From contig CM055096.1 in NCBI GenBank assembly GCA_029204225.1, positions 60,554,957-60,618,956 on the forward strand: a DNA stretch of 64,000 nt, in the 5' to 3' direction. Made by a program: the position numbers and the translations under genes. The stretch comes from Diphasiastrum complanatum (Eukaryota; Streptophyta; Lycopodiopsida; Lycopodiales; Lycopodiaceae). The notes below the pieces were generated by a model. The model did not search any database. It was not told the DNA's origin and saw only the letters and a program-made list of their open reading frames with translations. Position 1 is the stretch's first letter; the number at the start of each line of letters is the position of its first letter. This document shows, in pieces, positions 22,915-35,322 of this stretch.

Positions 22915-25900
22915 ACTGGTTCTCATCAATGAATGGTTACTCAAAACATTAGATTTATGCATTTGCTAAATGCCACCTATTTTATGCATCGTACATGAGT
23001 CACTTACATTTACCTCTTTGATGGCATTATCTTAGGCTTATTCTTAGCCCACAAACTTAAATTTTGAATTAATTGAAAAGCATTTGAAACATCAAAAGAG
23101 AATGTGAGATAAGATATCGCCTTCGAACTCAATAACATTTGGATTTCTTTGTGAAATTATCACTGATGTCCAATATTTTCATCTCAACATCTTGGATTTA
23201 CTATCATGCAATTCATGTAAGTTGAGAATTAATTAGATTGTGGCATGCCTATCTTGGAATTATTACTGACCAAAACATGTCAAGTAGTATCCTAGACTTA
23301 ACATTGATATGACCAATCTTAGAACCATTGTTCACTATATTGCCAAATTATTGTCTTGATGTTATCACCAACCAAGACTCGTCTCTAAAAAATGTTGAAA
23401 TTTGAATCAGCATAAGCAAAGGTCGAGTTGGGGATTTATGTCTCAATATTATCATTGGCCAAGCTTTCCATCTTAGAAACTTGAAAGTTCTTTTCTGGTC
23501 TTCCACTTAGACTAAGGATCAATTTGAAAAGCATTTCAATTAGTTCAAATTTAACAATTTTTGTAAGGACCTTCAAGCTTGACGAATTGCAAATTGCAGT
23601 CATAACATCCCTCAAGGGCTTACCTAAAGGGGGACACAAAAGTCTAGGAGGTCGTATCTCTAATATGAGTGAGTATATGCAAAGTACCCAAAACTTCAAA
23701 ATATGTGATTGTAGGTCAGACATTAGGGAACCATGTCATATGGTGCCAGCAACAATGGAAATGTATAGTTGGACAAGTACATAAGAGGCTAGATGAAAAT
23801 TTGAAATAAATTCCTAAAATATTACATGCACTCTCAAAAATTCATCTTCTTTTTGTACTTATACCAGTTCCGTAAGTTATAACAATCAACATGCTTGAGA
23901 TTTCTTGATAAAGACTCGCTCTTGTTGTCCATTGCTAATCCAAGAGGCTTATACAACACATGATTTAGTAAGAATACATGAATTTCAACTATTGAGAAAA
24001 AAAATTGCTTTCAATACAATCAACTGTCGTACTTGAATTCAGTTCCTTTTGCAACATTGCTAAGGTGTTGGCACCTCTACAACCCTCTTGACAACAAGTC
24101 CACTACTAGGCTTCTAGTCCACAATGTTTGGACGCACTTTTTGTCATGTATTAGCATGTGTATTATCACTACTACTAGATCCACTTGTATCTACATTGTT
24201 GGTTTTTTAATCATTTTATTTTGTTATTGTATGTCATAGATTGTTTGAATGTTGAGGGTACTTGTTTCATAACTAACTGCGTAATGAAAATCTAGGAAGT
24301 TGTGAGTACTTCTTGGAGTACCAAGTTGTGAGTTTTGAACTATTCTAGTTTCTTCTTGTTTTCTAATTTGTGTAAATCTAGTGTAAACTAGGAGTTAGAT
24401 TGAAAAATATTAAAGTAAAACATTTTGAAGCTAACAAGGATATGTGTGAATTGAGTTTATGTTGAAAATTAAAGACACCCTTTAGAAAGCAAATCTAGAG
24501 GTGAAAATTTACAAGTTGGTGTGAATCTACTTACTATTAAAATTAACTCTAAGCGTAGCAAGGACCTAAGCTTCTTAGGTGATAATATCGTTGCTAGCCC
24601 GTGCATTCTATCCAAGCAAACAAAAAGCATGTGACGCAAGTTTTCCCTCCACATTTTCATATCGCCCATCGCACGAAAAAAAATAAGGTGTGCCAACCAA
24701 TAACTCACATTGTAGATTATAAGATATTGATTTTAATTGGGGATAAAAAAATTCAAACTACTGGAGTGAGGTTTTTGGCAAGGTTCAAATAAAGTTGAAC
24801 AAGCTTGATCTTTTTCTTTAGGAGCCTAGGAGACCCCAAAACTGGAAATTTGTCTTGTTGGAAATAAACTTTTTCGGAGACATTTCCCTACACACCATAG
24901 ATGTATATGATACACCGGTCTATATTATATTATCTTATGAAAAAAAGCTTTCCAAATATGAATAAGACTCAAACTATCACAATTGAACATATTATCTATT
25001 CATATAGAGAATGATAGCTACATTAGAGCCCCTTTGACCAACCCATCAAAACTTTTGTTGGCCACTTGCACATTGTCTTGCCTTTGTGTAGTCATTCAAA
25101 CAAAGAAATTTAAGAAAACATTGGTTTCAGAAATTCAAGCAGATTTCACATGTTGCATGTCAAAGAATCTTAAAGCCTTCCATTCTGAATATGCACACAT
25201 TTATTCAGTTTTTAGGGTCGTAACTGATATTTGTAGCTGTTGATCACTCAGCTACAAGTTCATCTTACAACAACAATAGCATTGTTGCACTACTTGTCCA
25301 TATGAGGATATATATAAAAAAATAATTTCTGTGAGATTTTAAAAACTGCAATGCACGATTTGTTACAATCATACCGAAATGCTTTTCTGATTTGCACCCA
25401 CAAACTTGAATTATGCAAACAAGCCAATTCTCCCATAGATAGAACAAGCCCAAATTTGGGAAATACAATAGGAAGGTTAAGACTCTGAATGGTCAAGACC
25501 ACAACTTTTCCAGTAACAAAGGATGAACACAGCAGAATTTGGCTTCATGTTGCATTCTGATCATTTGCAAGAGTTGCATGCCTGTTATGCTATTCCTAAA
25601 ACCATCAGAGACATGCTTACTGTACAAGTTGGCAGCTGAGGTTCTCTGTCCAAACAAAGAAATTAGTGATGTTGAATGGAGAAGTTCATGCTCCTTTGAA
25701 TCGCAAAAGAGGAAATACCAGGACGTCTAGCACCCTTCCTTGGACTTGAGATGTGAAACTATAACAGGGACTCATCAACGCAGATGCTACATTTGGATAT
25801 ATTTTTGAAATGGTAAAATTTATTTTAATTGAAACCTAAAATTTGATTCAGAGCTGAAAAGTGGATTTCCCACAGCAGAAGCGCCTTTGCTAAACTTCGC

Positions 25901-26511
25901 TGCCTATGCTTAAACTAAAACCGTGAGTGTTAGCATAGATACACACTGAAAACAATCGGTGCAGAGTCACGCGTAAGCCAATGTTGTAGACAACAAATTC
26001 GTATCAACAGATTCATATCCAAAAAAATATATGAGGACAAAGCTATACTTTCAAAGATGCTTTTGCCAAATAAAAAGAATCATCTTGACAACGATACAGC
26101 AGTGTACATGCGAAGTTAGCTTACATATGCCTGAACTGAGATAGAATTTATTTGACTTCCAATTGATCACTTCCGTTCCCATAACGAACCTGATCTAAAA
26201 TCTCTAAACATGTATGCTTGCATATAAAAGAATGTTGAGGAATATGCACCCCGACTATATGTCCTATAAATGGAATCATCTCCTTGAGATCATGCTTTCC
26301 TTTTGCAGAAAATCTTCATCTTCAGCAGCATCAAAGCTATATCCGAAGGCTAAGCGTGGAATGAAAACAACCTACTCTCGTAAGAAGTGGATGCTTCAAT
26401 TGTTGAAGCTCCATATTCTGTCTCTTCTTTGCAAACAAACGGAACTTTCATGACTGAATTGTACCGCCATTGAGGTCGGCATGGTAGGGTTTCTCATGAA
26501 CATTTGTCCAT
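22915..26511. other. No gene recognised
   Basis: AT-rich DNA between the Copia fragment and the VQ gene. Open frames are all under 100 codons and none shows a motif I know. The stretch just below 26511 is the 3' flank of the VQ gene. Confidence 0.45.
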
Positions 26512-27324
26512 TTATCCTCCATTTTGGAAGGCATATGAAAATCCCGAAACAAAGTCCGCCTCCGAGAAAGTAAAGCTATTGATAGCGTGAGATGAAGGTG
26601 AATCGCTTATGCCCAAACCCGTGTAAATGTTTCCAAAGCCACGACCTGAAAACATTCCAGGACTATACAGACCGAAGCAAGATTGAAAAGACGGGGATCG
26701 AGGAAAAGCAGCGGGCGGATCTGAGACTAGTTCAATCTTCGGGCTAGCGTTCTGACTTTCAACCATTTTCTGAGCAAGGTGACGGATGGCAGCGGTATCA
26801 GGAGAATCTAACGGATTCGACCACATGCCATCAGCAGGAGTTAGCACAGGAAAGGGCGAAAATCTGTGTGTGGGAACTGGAGACAAGATCTTTGCGAGGG
26901 GAGAGTGATTGTTGAATGACAGAGGATATTTTTGAAGAGTGGGGGAAAGTATCGGTGAAAGAGGCAAAGGCTGCTGCTGCTGCTGCTGTTGCAGCATCCT
27001 AGACAAAGGAAAGGTAGGTTGCAGCGGAGGGGGAGCAATCTTTTGCAGGCGTTTGTTTACTGGACGATTGAGTGGTGAAGCGGCAACAACAAAAGGAGCT
27101 GCCGGCGCTGTTCCCGTGAGCTCTTGCACAAGATTTCTAAAGCTTGTGGGATCTGTGTTATAGATCCTAGGAGGAGGAGTAGGCTTGGGCTGTATGGGCG
27201 GCTTACGCATGCCCTTGTTGATCTTGAACGAAGACCTGCTCACCGCAAGAGATGGGTTGCTCCTTCCACTTGAACCCGCATAAGAACTCTCAGAAAAATC
27301 CATCGCTGAAGAAGCAAACACCAC
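26512..27324 (-). CDS. VQ-motif protein (IKU1/VQ9-like), intronless, 270 aa
   Basis: The uninterrupted 270-codon frame contains the VQ signature FRNLVQELTG at residues 62-71 (FxxxVQxLTG), preceded by RIYNTDPTS and a Pro/Lys-rich segment. KRLQKIAPPPL follows at about 91-101, a feature of the IKU1/VQ9 branch, then seven glutamines at 112-118 and Ser/Pro-rich sequence. VQ proteins are small nuclear cofactors that bind WRKY transcription factors; IKU1 acts in endosperm growth and seed size. The intronless form and the length fit the family. The start is the first ATG of the frame; an alternative is the Met at residue 8 (MDFSESS), which resembles other VQ starts. A (CT)n tract lies in the likely 5'UTR. 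Family assignment is firm; the sub-branch is inference. Confidence 0.88.
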   Translation of the reverse strand: MVFASSAMDFSESSYAGSSGRSNPSLAVSRSSFKINKGMRKPPIQPKPTPPPRIYNTDPTSFRNLVQELTGTAPAAPFVVAASPLNRPVNKRLQKIAPPPLQPTFPLSRMLQQQQQQQPLPLSPILSPTLQKYPLSFNNHSPLAKILSPVPTHRFSPFPVLTPADGMWSNPLDSPDTAAIRHLAQKMVESQNASPKIELVSDPPAAFPRSPSFQSCFGLYSPGMFSGRGFGNIYTGLGISDSPSSHAINSFTFSEADFVSGFSYAFQNGG

Positions 27325-27563
27325 CAGATCAATTGACTGTATGAGAAGCTACCGTACTACGAAACCCTTCAAGCTGATTTCAACAGCTTCCTTTCCTGCA
27401 CCAGATCAACCACTCAACCACTCCAATTTCCTCAGCAATCCAAAAAGCTCTTGGTCGGAGACTGAAAAGCTATAATTCCTGGAGCAGATCCGATCTCTCT
27501 GGGCGTCCCTAACCCAGTAGAAACGCGTTCCCAAAAGATTGCGATCCAGAAGAGACAGAAGAG

Positions 27564-27566
<3 letters not shown>

Positions 27567-27617
<51 letters not shown>
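27567..27617 (-). repeat. (CT)n tract upstream of the VQ gene
   Basis: A GA run on the plus strand, so CT in the sense of the VQ transcript, about 245-295 bp upstream of its ATG with a GC interruption. Pyrimidine patches in plant 5'UTRs and core promoters are common; a regulatory role here is only possible. Confidence 0.8.
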
Positions 27618-27649
27618 GAAATAGGGAAAGACACATAAGATAAGGAGCA

Positions 27650-29365
27650 ATGAGAGAAAGATCAGGCTTTATTAGTATGGAATTATTAGCCCATTCTTCT
27701 TCCTCTCCCCTCCCCCTTCACCAAAAACCGCCAAAGTATTACAAACAACAACCAAGCCCAGATTTTAGGTTCAATCTTAAAATCTTACATGAATCACCGA
27801 TCCAAATTTGGTTCGTTACCTGGAGCATTATAATGGGACCTCATTTTTTTCACCTGAGATGCACCTGGAGTGCCTCTGTTGCACTGGTCACTGGTCCGAC
27901 ACCATCCAAGGGGAGATAAAAAAAATTTCTCCCTTAGTCCCATTCATCACCACTGGATGGAGTGGGGCCAGCTTTGCAGGTGTTACACTGGTCCCACACC
28001 ATCCAAGGGATTCTGAAAATAAAGTAACCCTCACAATGGAATCTTGAAATATACTGTCCTCACATATGAAAACATTGACTAAATCTTGAGAATATTGCCT
28101 GTAGTTTTCTTTTCTTTTTTTAGATTGTTGTGACGCATATCATGCACAGTAGTGTGTTTGTAAAGATATAATGGCTTGTACTCTCATCTGGTCGAAAGTT
28201 GAAACAACCATTATCTAGTCGATTTGAAATGAGGAGGAAAGGAACTGTCCAAAACCCAAAATGTGGAGAGTAGTCGCAGCCCGCATCCTAAAATAAAAGA
28301 ACAAAAGAAAATTTTGAGAATAAGTATTGTTTTCAGAAGTAACGACCTAGTGATCTAGGGTGCCATATCCTAGTCCAAGTAGAGAAGCTTCCATCATTGT
28401 GGACAAACCATGATGTCAACCTTGAGAGCATGCTTCATAGTTGGAAACTTGGATGAGAGTTTGGCCTTTTTTCTTGTGCCCAATGTAACAATCTAGAATA
28501 CTTTGTCACAACGAAGAATTTTCCTCCCTTCTTCATAATCATACACATAAAAGGAAGGAAACACCGAGCTGCATTTTTACGATGAGTGTTTAGGCAGCCA
28601 TGGCTATTATGGCCTAGCCATGGTTGCTTTAGACTATTCTCCAACGTCTCTTGGCTACCTATGATGCACACTTACGGCCAAGTTGTCCTAGGCCTATGCA
28701 CACTTACGGCCAAGTTGTCCTAGGCCTATTTGACAATCCAAAAACATGTAACTTACCATTCAAATGAGAGACAATTCAAAATAAAGTCCATCTATTGATA
28801 GGTGCTTTTGAAAAGACATACTTTATATATTAGGTTCAAACTCCTCTTAAAAGTAAAGAAAGATATTTTTTGAAAGGATAATATCTTTTGTCTTTTTAGT
28901 TTGTAAGGTAACCAATAAACTTTAGTGTCATTAGAAAATTGAAATAAATGATATAGCCCTTTTCTACCAAAGGAGGTAAGCCCTTCACATTCCACGTGTA
29001 CCAAGGACTTAAGCAAAATATTATTTCCTTTCAAGGCTGTTTGAAGTATCCATATCAATATCACAAGTTGTAATTTTCAATTTTTGACAAAAATACTTCA
29101 TTTTAAATATAGTCTCATTACCTACCATATGTACACTTTACATAGTGAGGCCAACTTAAGGAGCATAAGACTCCAAAACATTGTTGGGCATATATCAATG
29201 TTTTATATTTTTTAAAGCAAAAGGAACTTGGTATTGGAATATTGTATAGATCCTCAAACAAGTTAGAACCATGGGAGTATAATATTTTTACATATTTGAG
29301 AGCATTAAAGTATCAATACAAACATAGAATCTATAGGTTGCATATCAATATCAACCAAACTCATA
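27650..29365. other. No gene recognised; contains a 32-bp tandem duplication
   Basis: This is upstream sequence of the VQ gene followed by AT-rich DNA. The only structure noted is a perfect 32-bp duplication at 28664-28727. Confidence 0.45.
28664..28727 (+). repeat. Perfect 32-bp tandem duplication
   Basis: A unit beginning ATGCACACTTACGG and ending CCTAGGCCT occurs twice in a row (28664-28695 and 28696-28727) without mismatch. Confidence 0.9.
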
Positions 29366-29369
29366 TTGG

Positions 29370-29690
29370 TTGATCATTGATGCCCAAGCTTCTTGCAATA
29401 GTGGCACTTACCCTTCTTCTTGGAGCCTTGATCTTGAGCTTCCTTAGATTTTTGATCATCTTTGGAAGTTTTGAAAGAAGGCTTCCCTTTCCACTTGCCT
29501 TTGCCTTTTGCAAAGAAAGCTTGATCTTCTTGTTCACCAAAGTTGATACTTGTTTGCTCTTCTTGAAGAAGTAAGCCAACAAGTTCGTCGAAGGAGATTT
29601 GTTGTCCCCTAAGAGAAATGCTCAATGATGACACAAATGGAAGGTAAGAATTAGGAAGAGAGTTGAGAGTAGTACAAAGTCTTAATTATC
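29370..29690 (-). pseudogene. Copia gag C-terminal fragment with zinc knuckle
   Basis: Minus-strand frames read LRGQQISFDELVGLLLQEE, a Lys/Gly-rich basic segment, and CHYCKKLGHQ, the first half of a CX2CX4HX4C nucleocapsid knuckle cut by a stop before the last Cys. A frame change lies near 29640. It is an isolated fragment with no LTR or pol nearby in the same orientation. Confidence 0.75.
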
Positions 29691-29829
29691 ACATTTCAAT
29701 ATGCACAAAGCCTTCACGCACCCATCCAGATTTCTCTCAAAATATGACCTTGAAAAAGTATTTGCCATGTGAACATTTATACTGTCTCTTTGTGTGTAAA
29801 AGAATTGGATGGTAATGAGAATATGTCTA

Positions 29830-30335
29830 TAGAAATACACTAAGTGTCGCACATTTCGCATTTTTTGCACTTTCCCGAAAACTGCAACACTTACCTTCAA
29901 CTTCTTCCGTTCAACTATTTTGAAGAAGTCAAACCTGTTCACAGTTCAAAAGTTTCACTATTTTTCAGCACCTTCGACTTTTTTTCGAAAAATACGAGAA
30001 AAGATAAATTCCAAAAGGTCCTCTATTTTTTAAGAGTTAAATTGGTAAAGGCACCTTCGCCAACTTTTTAAGGGCACTTTCAAGTTGTTTTAAAGGTACC
30101 TTCGGCTTCTTCGCTTTTTTGAGGGCACCTTCAACTTTCTAAGGGCGTCTTAAACTTATTTAAGACACCTTTGGCTTTTTCGCAAAAACCCGAAGAGATA
30201 GACAAATGTCGAAGGTCGTCTAAAATTGAACGAGGAACGTTCCCAACCACTTCCCATAATTTGCAAAGTGAGAGAAAACCACTTCATGTAAAATGCGAAG
30301 TGAGAGATTTTGCGACATCCTCGTCCGCGTCAACG
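29830..30335 (+). repeat. Spacer with degenerate 'CACCTTCG-ACTTTTT' repeats
   Basis: Recurring CACCTTCGACTTTTT / TTTAAGGGCACTTTC / TCGCATTTTT words resemble the unit of the tandem array at 51.99-52.43 kb but are not regularly spaced. It lies directly left of a putative Copia LTR promoter (TCTATAAATAG near 30453). Confidence 0.45.
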
Positions 30336-30557
30336 ATACTGATTTGTTGACCGTATACACTATGTACAGTTGTCATAGAAGTCATATACTTCCAAGTACA
30401 ACAGCTTTCCCAATTAATTGACAAACATTCAATGTAATTAATACACGGATAAAATCTATAAATAGATCATCCAAGCACAGATTAGTGGTTGCCCCGTCCA
30501 TGAGACGTATTATTTGAGCCTCCCAATTATGTCGTCAATTTTTTGTTGTAATTGCTA

Positions 30558-30861
30558 TTTGTGTTGTGCTTCAATGTAATATAACAGCAGCACGTTTTTA
30601 TCTGTGTACAACGTAGATGAATGCTTGTTGTGATTGAATGCACTTTCATTGCTATTTGATCGCGCTTGTATACTCACTCTGATCAGACACACGGACGTCT
30701 ACGACTCTTCAGATTCTGATCAGACGATGGCTGTCTTTGACGCCTGAGGAACTCGCGATATCATATTGCTCTTCCATTTATTTCAGAACTATACTTCACA
30801 TTGAATCTGGTTTCAGTAGTACACACACAAACCATCTCTAATCTCTTCAGTGGACTGTACT
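30558..30861 (+). repeat. 304-bp direct repeat, left copy
   Basis: It begins TTTGTGTTGTGCTTCA and ends GTGGACTGTACT, matching 32878-33181 almost base for base. Its right edge joins a Copia gag frame in the middle of the protein. Confidence 0.9.
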
Positions 30862-31490
30862 TTGGGATGTAGTAGAAGGTGCAGACCTGAAACTAGAAGA
30901 TGGTGATCAAGCAAAGGCATGGAAGATCAAAGATCAGAAGACCTTAGCATGTATCACACTCAATCTGGCCGACTCCCAAATATCTCGAAGCACTGAACTT
31001 GTTATCAAGTCTCCATGAGACTCACGATATAACCACGAGATTACATCTTAGAAGGAAGTTCTTTACCCTTAGCATGTCTAATTCTACTGCCATCACTTCT
31101 CACATCAACAGCTTCAAGATGATGATGCCGTTATGACCTTGCTTTCTTTTCTTCCAAAGTCCTATGAGCACTTTGTGGTGATGATCTCCACACAACCGGA
31201 CCTCACCTTTCAAAAGGTGATTGGTCATCTTCTTCAAGAAGAAATGCGGAGAAAGACTAGCAGCCTGTCCATCAAAGACAAATCCATGACTTTATACACC
31301 AAGAAGAAATATCATTCCAAGGGCAAGAATCAAGTGCAGCAACAACAACAGAAGCCTCACGCTCAGACTCAACATGGTGGATCACGAAAGAAGCTCTTCT
31401 GCAGATATTGCAAAAGAGCTAATCACGACATCAAGGAGTGTCGCATCAAGATCTACAACGAGGCAAAGAAGCAGCAACAACAGCAGTAGC
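30862..31490 (+). pseudogene. Copia gag, 5'-truncated, with zinc knuckle
   Basis: It starts at LWDVVEGADLKLEDGD and includes TLACITLNLADSQIS. After frame breaks it reads LLSFLPKSYEHFV, VIGHLLQEEMRRKTS and the intact CX2CX4HX4C knuckle, ending in a poly-Gln stretch near 31485. At least two frame changes lie between 31000 and 31130. Confidence 0.8.
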
Positions 31491-31534
31491 CATAATCTTC
31501 CAACGCGGCAGACTTCAAGGAACAAGATACACAT

Positions 31535-32035
31535 TTGTTAATGGCTTACAACAGCAGCAGCGACGACTGTGATAGCTGGTATCTGGACAACGATGCTACC
31601 CAACACATGACCTCTTGCAAGAAATGGTTTACGGAGTACACAGCTTACAATAGAGATCAATTTATCTACCTCGGAGATTCAAGCACCATACGTATGGAAG
31701 GCAAAGGAACAGTGAAGATCACCTTCAGCAACGATCTATCTATTTGTGTTCCCAATGTCCTTCATGTTCCTCAGTTATCAAAGAACCTGTTATCAGTCTC
31801 TAAGATAACTGATGAGGACTACACTGTTACTTTCTCATCTGAGCAGTGTACAATACTTGAGGAAGAGACTCCTCTGACTACATGCACTAGAGTCGAGAAT
31901 CTTTACGTACTCTCTAATTCAGTTGCACTAGCTATTATCTCTAATGAAAATGTGAACGACATTGCTATTCTGTGGCATAGTCGATTTGGACACGTGAATA
32001 CAAGATCATTTTTTATATGCTTTGTAATAATTTAG
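31535..32035 (+). pseudogene. Copia protease and integrase zinc-binding part
   Basis: The frame shows DSWYLDNDATQHMTS (protease, catalytic Ser-Gly replaced by Asn-Asp), VPNVLHVPQLSKNLLSVSK, and LWHSRFGHVNTRS of the integrase HHCC domain. It then shifts out of frame. Confidence 0.8.
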
Positions 32036-32160
32036 TTGATGGTTTGAATTTCCCGTCTTCATTAGATAGGTAATCTTTCTTTTATGAATCATACATCTAT
32101 GGGAAGCACTCTAGAAGCAAGTTTTCAAAAACACATTCCATCAAATCAAAGCATGTATTA

Positions 32161-32904
32161 GATCTTGTACATAGCGATCTCTGTGGTCCAATGCCAACTC
32201 CATCCTTAGGAGATGCAGTCTATTTTATCACTTTCATAGATGATTATTCTAGATGGTCTAAAGTCATGTTCATTAAGCACAAATCTGAAGCCTTTGAATG
32301 CTTCAAGAGATTCAAGGCCATGGCTGAGACAAAAACGTCTAGGAAAGTGAAGGCACTTCGAACTGATGGTGGCGGCGAATACATCTCCAACAAGAAGTCC
32401 AACTACCTGGCTGAACATGGCATCAAAAGACAATTCACTACTTCCTATTCACCACAACAGAACGGGATAGCAGAAAGGAAGAACCGAACCCTTCTCAACT
32501 CAACTAGATCAATGCTACATCAAGCACACCTACTTGCGAAGTTTTGGACAGAAGCTACTCCCACAGCCTGTTATGTGCAGAACAGATCCTGCACCAAAGC
32601 CGTCAACAACAAAACTCCTTATGAAGTTTGGCATGGGCATAAGCCCAGTGTCAGCCATTTAAAAATCTTTGGTTGTATATGTTTTGTTCACATTCCTAAA
32701 CAGCTTAGGAAGAAGCTAGATCATAGGACAAATAAATGTAGTTTCATTGGCTATCCTGATAAACATAAAGCTTATAAAGTTTATAATCCATCCACCAATG
32801 TAGTGTTTGTCTCTAGGGATGTTATATTTCAAGAACATGCATATTATGATTTTAAACAACCATTGATAGATGATGCTTTTGTGTTGTGCTTCAGTGTAAT
32901 ATAG
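32161..32904 (+). pseudogene. Copia integrase catalytic domain
   Basis: DLVHSDLCGPM is followed by TFIDDYSRW (first Asp), KALRTDGGGEYIS (second Asp) and GIAERKNRTLLN (Glu) with family spacing, then TPYEVWHGHKPSVSHLKIFGC. The frame ends in the 304-bp repeat. Confidence 0.85.
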
Positions 32905-33181
32905 CAGCGGCACGTTTTTATCTGTGTACAACGTAGATGAATGCTTGTTGTGATTGAATGCACTTTCATTGCTGTTTGATCGCGCTTGTATACACACTCT
33001 GATCAGAACACGGACGTCTACGACTCCTCAGTTTCTGATCAAACGATGGCTGTCTCTGACACCCGAGGAACTCGCGATATTATACTGCTCTTCCATTTAT
33101 TTCAGAACTATACTTCACATTGAATTTGGTTTCAGTAGTACCACACACAAACCATCTCTAATCTCTTCGGTGGACTGTACT
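32878..33181 (+). repeat. 304-bp direct repeat, right copy
   Basis: It matches 30558-30861. Left of it is integrase coding sequence and right of it unrelated AT-rich DNA. Confidence 0.9.
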
Positions 33182-35030
33182 CTCATTTTAGAGTATGAGT
33201 TAATTTCTAAGATCATGTTGGACAATTAGAACACTTAAAGTTGTGATTACATTTAGCATAAGCTGTCTATTAGACTGTTTTTGCATCTAACAGCTGATTA
33301 GAACGGGAGAGCTATTCCACAATATTCTTGCTCTCTCCTTCGTTCTCGTTCTTCCTTCTAACTAACCATCAGATTCAAGAGGAGTTGTAAATACTGGTTG
33401 TAAACACACCTTGGGCATGCAGATAGTTGATACCATGTGCATGGCCCATTTCTTCCCCCTAGTCCAAGTGTTGCACTAGGTATTGTCAAGGCCAAAACTT
33501 GCCTCTGGTATTAGGTCTAGTACGAACCATCCCCCCCAAGTAAGGTGTTGATCCTAGTATCACAAGGATCATACCAACTGGATTAATTCATTCACATATA
33601 AATTGATACCCAAGTTGATATTACCTATTCAACAATTCACCCAACCATGCTCCAAACATCCACTCATGTAGTAGTAAGGATTCAAGCTTTTTGCCTACAT
33701 GGGAACAATTCTAGCATCTATCCAATTTGATTAATGAGGACTACATGAGTTATGCTTGGAACTAGGAAGAGATAACAGAGCATCTTTTTGCTTTTCTATT
33801 TGTTGCACACCATTAAATAAAGTCTCCAACTACAACAATAATACTAAATAGAACAACTAGAGCAACTAATCACCTACGCTTTACATGCAAGGTGCAAGCT
33901 ATATTAAGATCTTAACTACCATCTATCAAATGGTCAGACTAGCTTAAGCACTTATGCCTCTAACAAGGCAATCTACTAATAGCCTCATCATTATCTCAAC
34001 TTATTGTAGAAGAGTCAACGTTGTGTGACAATTTGTTGAATTTTGCATCTTCAGCCTTTAACCTACATTGAGCGCAAGGGTTACCACTTATACAATCATC
34101 ATGCAAAGTAGTCTCATTCCTTAAATATCTCGTTGAACAAGATTTGTTTTGGAAGGCAAATGCAACAAATTGATGACTAATAGCAAATCAAACACGAGAA
34201 ACATTGGGAGGGTTAGAAGATTAGGCAGGTTTTTCATTTTGCATGGAGACTTTTCAACTAAAAGATAAATTGTTGACACGCATTACAGCAAGAAGTCATC
34301 TTCTAGAATCTCTTATTCAAAGTTTGTAGCTAGCCTTGGCTCCTTGTTTGACTCAAACAACCTTACTTGATGATCTAGTTCTAAGAAGGAACCTAGTTGA
34401 CCATTAATGTAAAACGACTCAAGAGCACCAACAAGAACTACTTGAACTTTCAAGGAAAAATGATGTAACTTAAAGAAAGGCTATTTAAAAGTTTTCAATT
34501 ATATTCATGTAAATGGTGCCTAAAATGATAATGCATATAGTCTTACTAATTTTGATTGGAAGAAAAAGGTTGAAAGTCTCACTTTTCCAATCTAGTTCCA
34601 TCATACTAGAAGGGGAGCAACAATAATATATTTGCATCAATACCACACCTTATGATTTTTTTCTTGACTCACGTTTGAACACACCCATTATTTTGCCTTT
34701 TATCATAAACTATTTGGCATTTTAAATGCATGGGAAAAACCATTACTTTGCAACAATTTCAAGACCTATTAAAAAAAATCTATCAATGAAAAATGGTAAG
34801 GAAATTACTTGAGATCACCATGGACTCGTTTGTTGACTAGTCAACAAATGTGCATCCTTCATCTAGATTGTGAGTCTATTTTTCTTTCTACTAGAAACTC
34901 ATTCAACTCAAGTCAATTATGATGTTAAGGTATTTTATCATACGTCTAATGCTTCCAAGAGTATTTTGATGACCATGTAAATCTTGTATAGTGCTCAAAC
35001 AATTTCTGGTATGTAAACCATCACCATCAT
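33182..35030. other. No gene recognised
   Basis: AT-rich DNA with no open frame above 75 codons until the protease-like frame at 35074. A TGTTGGACAATTAG word at 33214 looks like an LTR start, but I could not find its partner. Confidence 0.4.
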
Positions 35031-35322
35031 ATGATAATTGCTTGATTCAATTGTCATTAGAGTATAATAAAAGGTGGGCAAGACGAACATTGTTAGACTG
35101 AATTTTCTGCATGGGGTGTCGAAGCTGATACCAAATGTTTTGTATGTCCCGAATCTGACGACAAATTTATTGTCGATCAGTAGAATTATTGATTTAGGAC
35201 ATAAAATAGAGTTTGAGACAGACTCATGTAAAATTTTTGATAAAAGTAAAAGGGTCCTTGCACTCGAAAACACTCGGAAAGAGGGAAGGTTATCTCTATA
35301 GACTTTTTCTCATTGCTATTCT

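Larger units (their letters stand above)
30558..33181 (+). mobile_element. Copia gag-protease-integrase fragment bounded by 304-bp direct repeats
   Basis: Between the repeats lie gag from its LWDVVEG block (start missing), then a zinc knuckle (CRYCKRANHDIKEC) and a protease whose catalytic block reads YLDNDAT instead of the family's DSGAT. Integrase follows with HHCC remnants (LWHSRFGHVN) and the DDE core. RT and RNase H are absent; the sequence passes from the end of integrase (QPLIDDAF) straight into the right repeat. The arrangement is not a normal LTR element: the right copy lacks a U3 region, and no primer site or polypurine tract is present. Confidence 0.8.

Noticed and set aside
27406-27650. 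Leu-Ser repeat frames upstream of the VQ gene
   Set aside because: They are translations of the (CT)n tract with no conserved flanks.
30558-33181. Ordinary LTR retrotransposon with 304-bp LTRs
   Set aside because: No primer-binding site or polypurine tract lies on the inner sides, gag lacks its start and the right copy has no U3.
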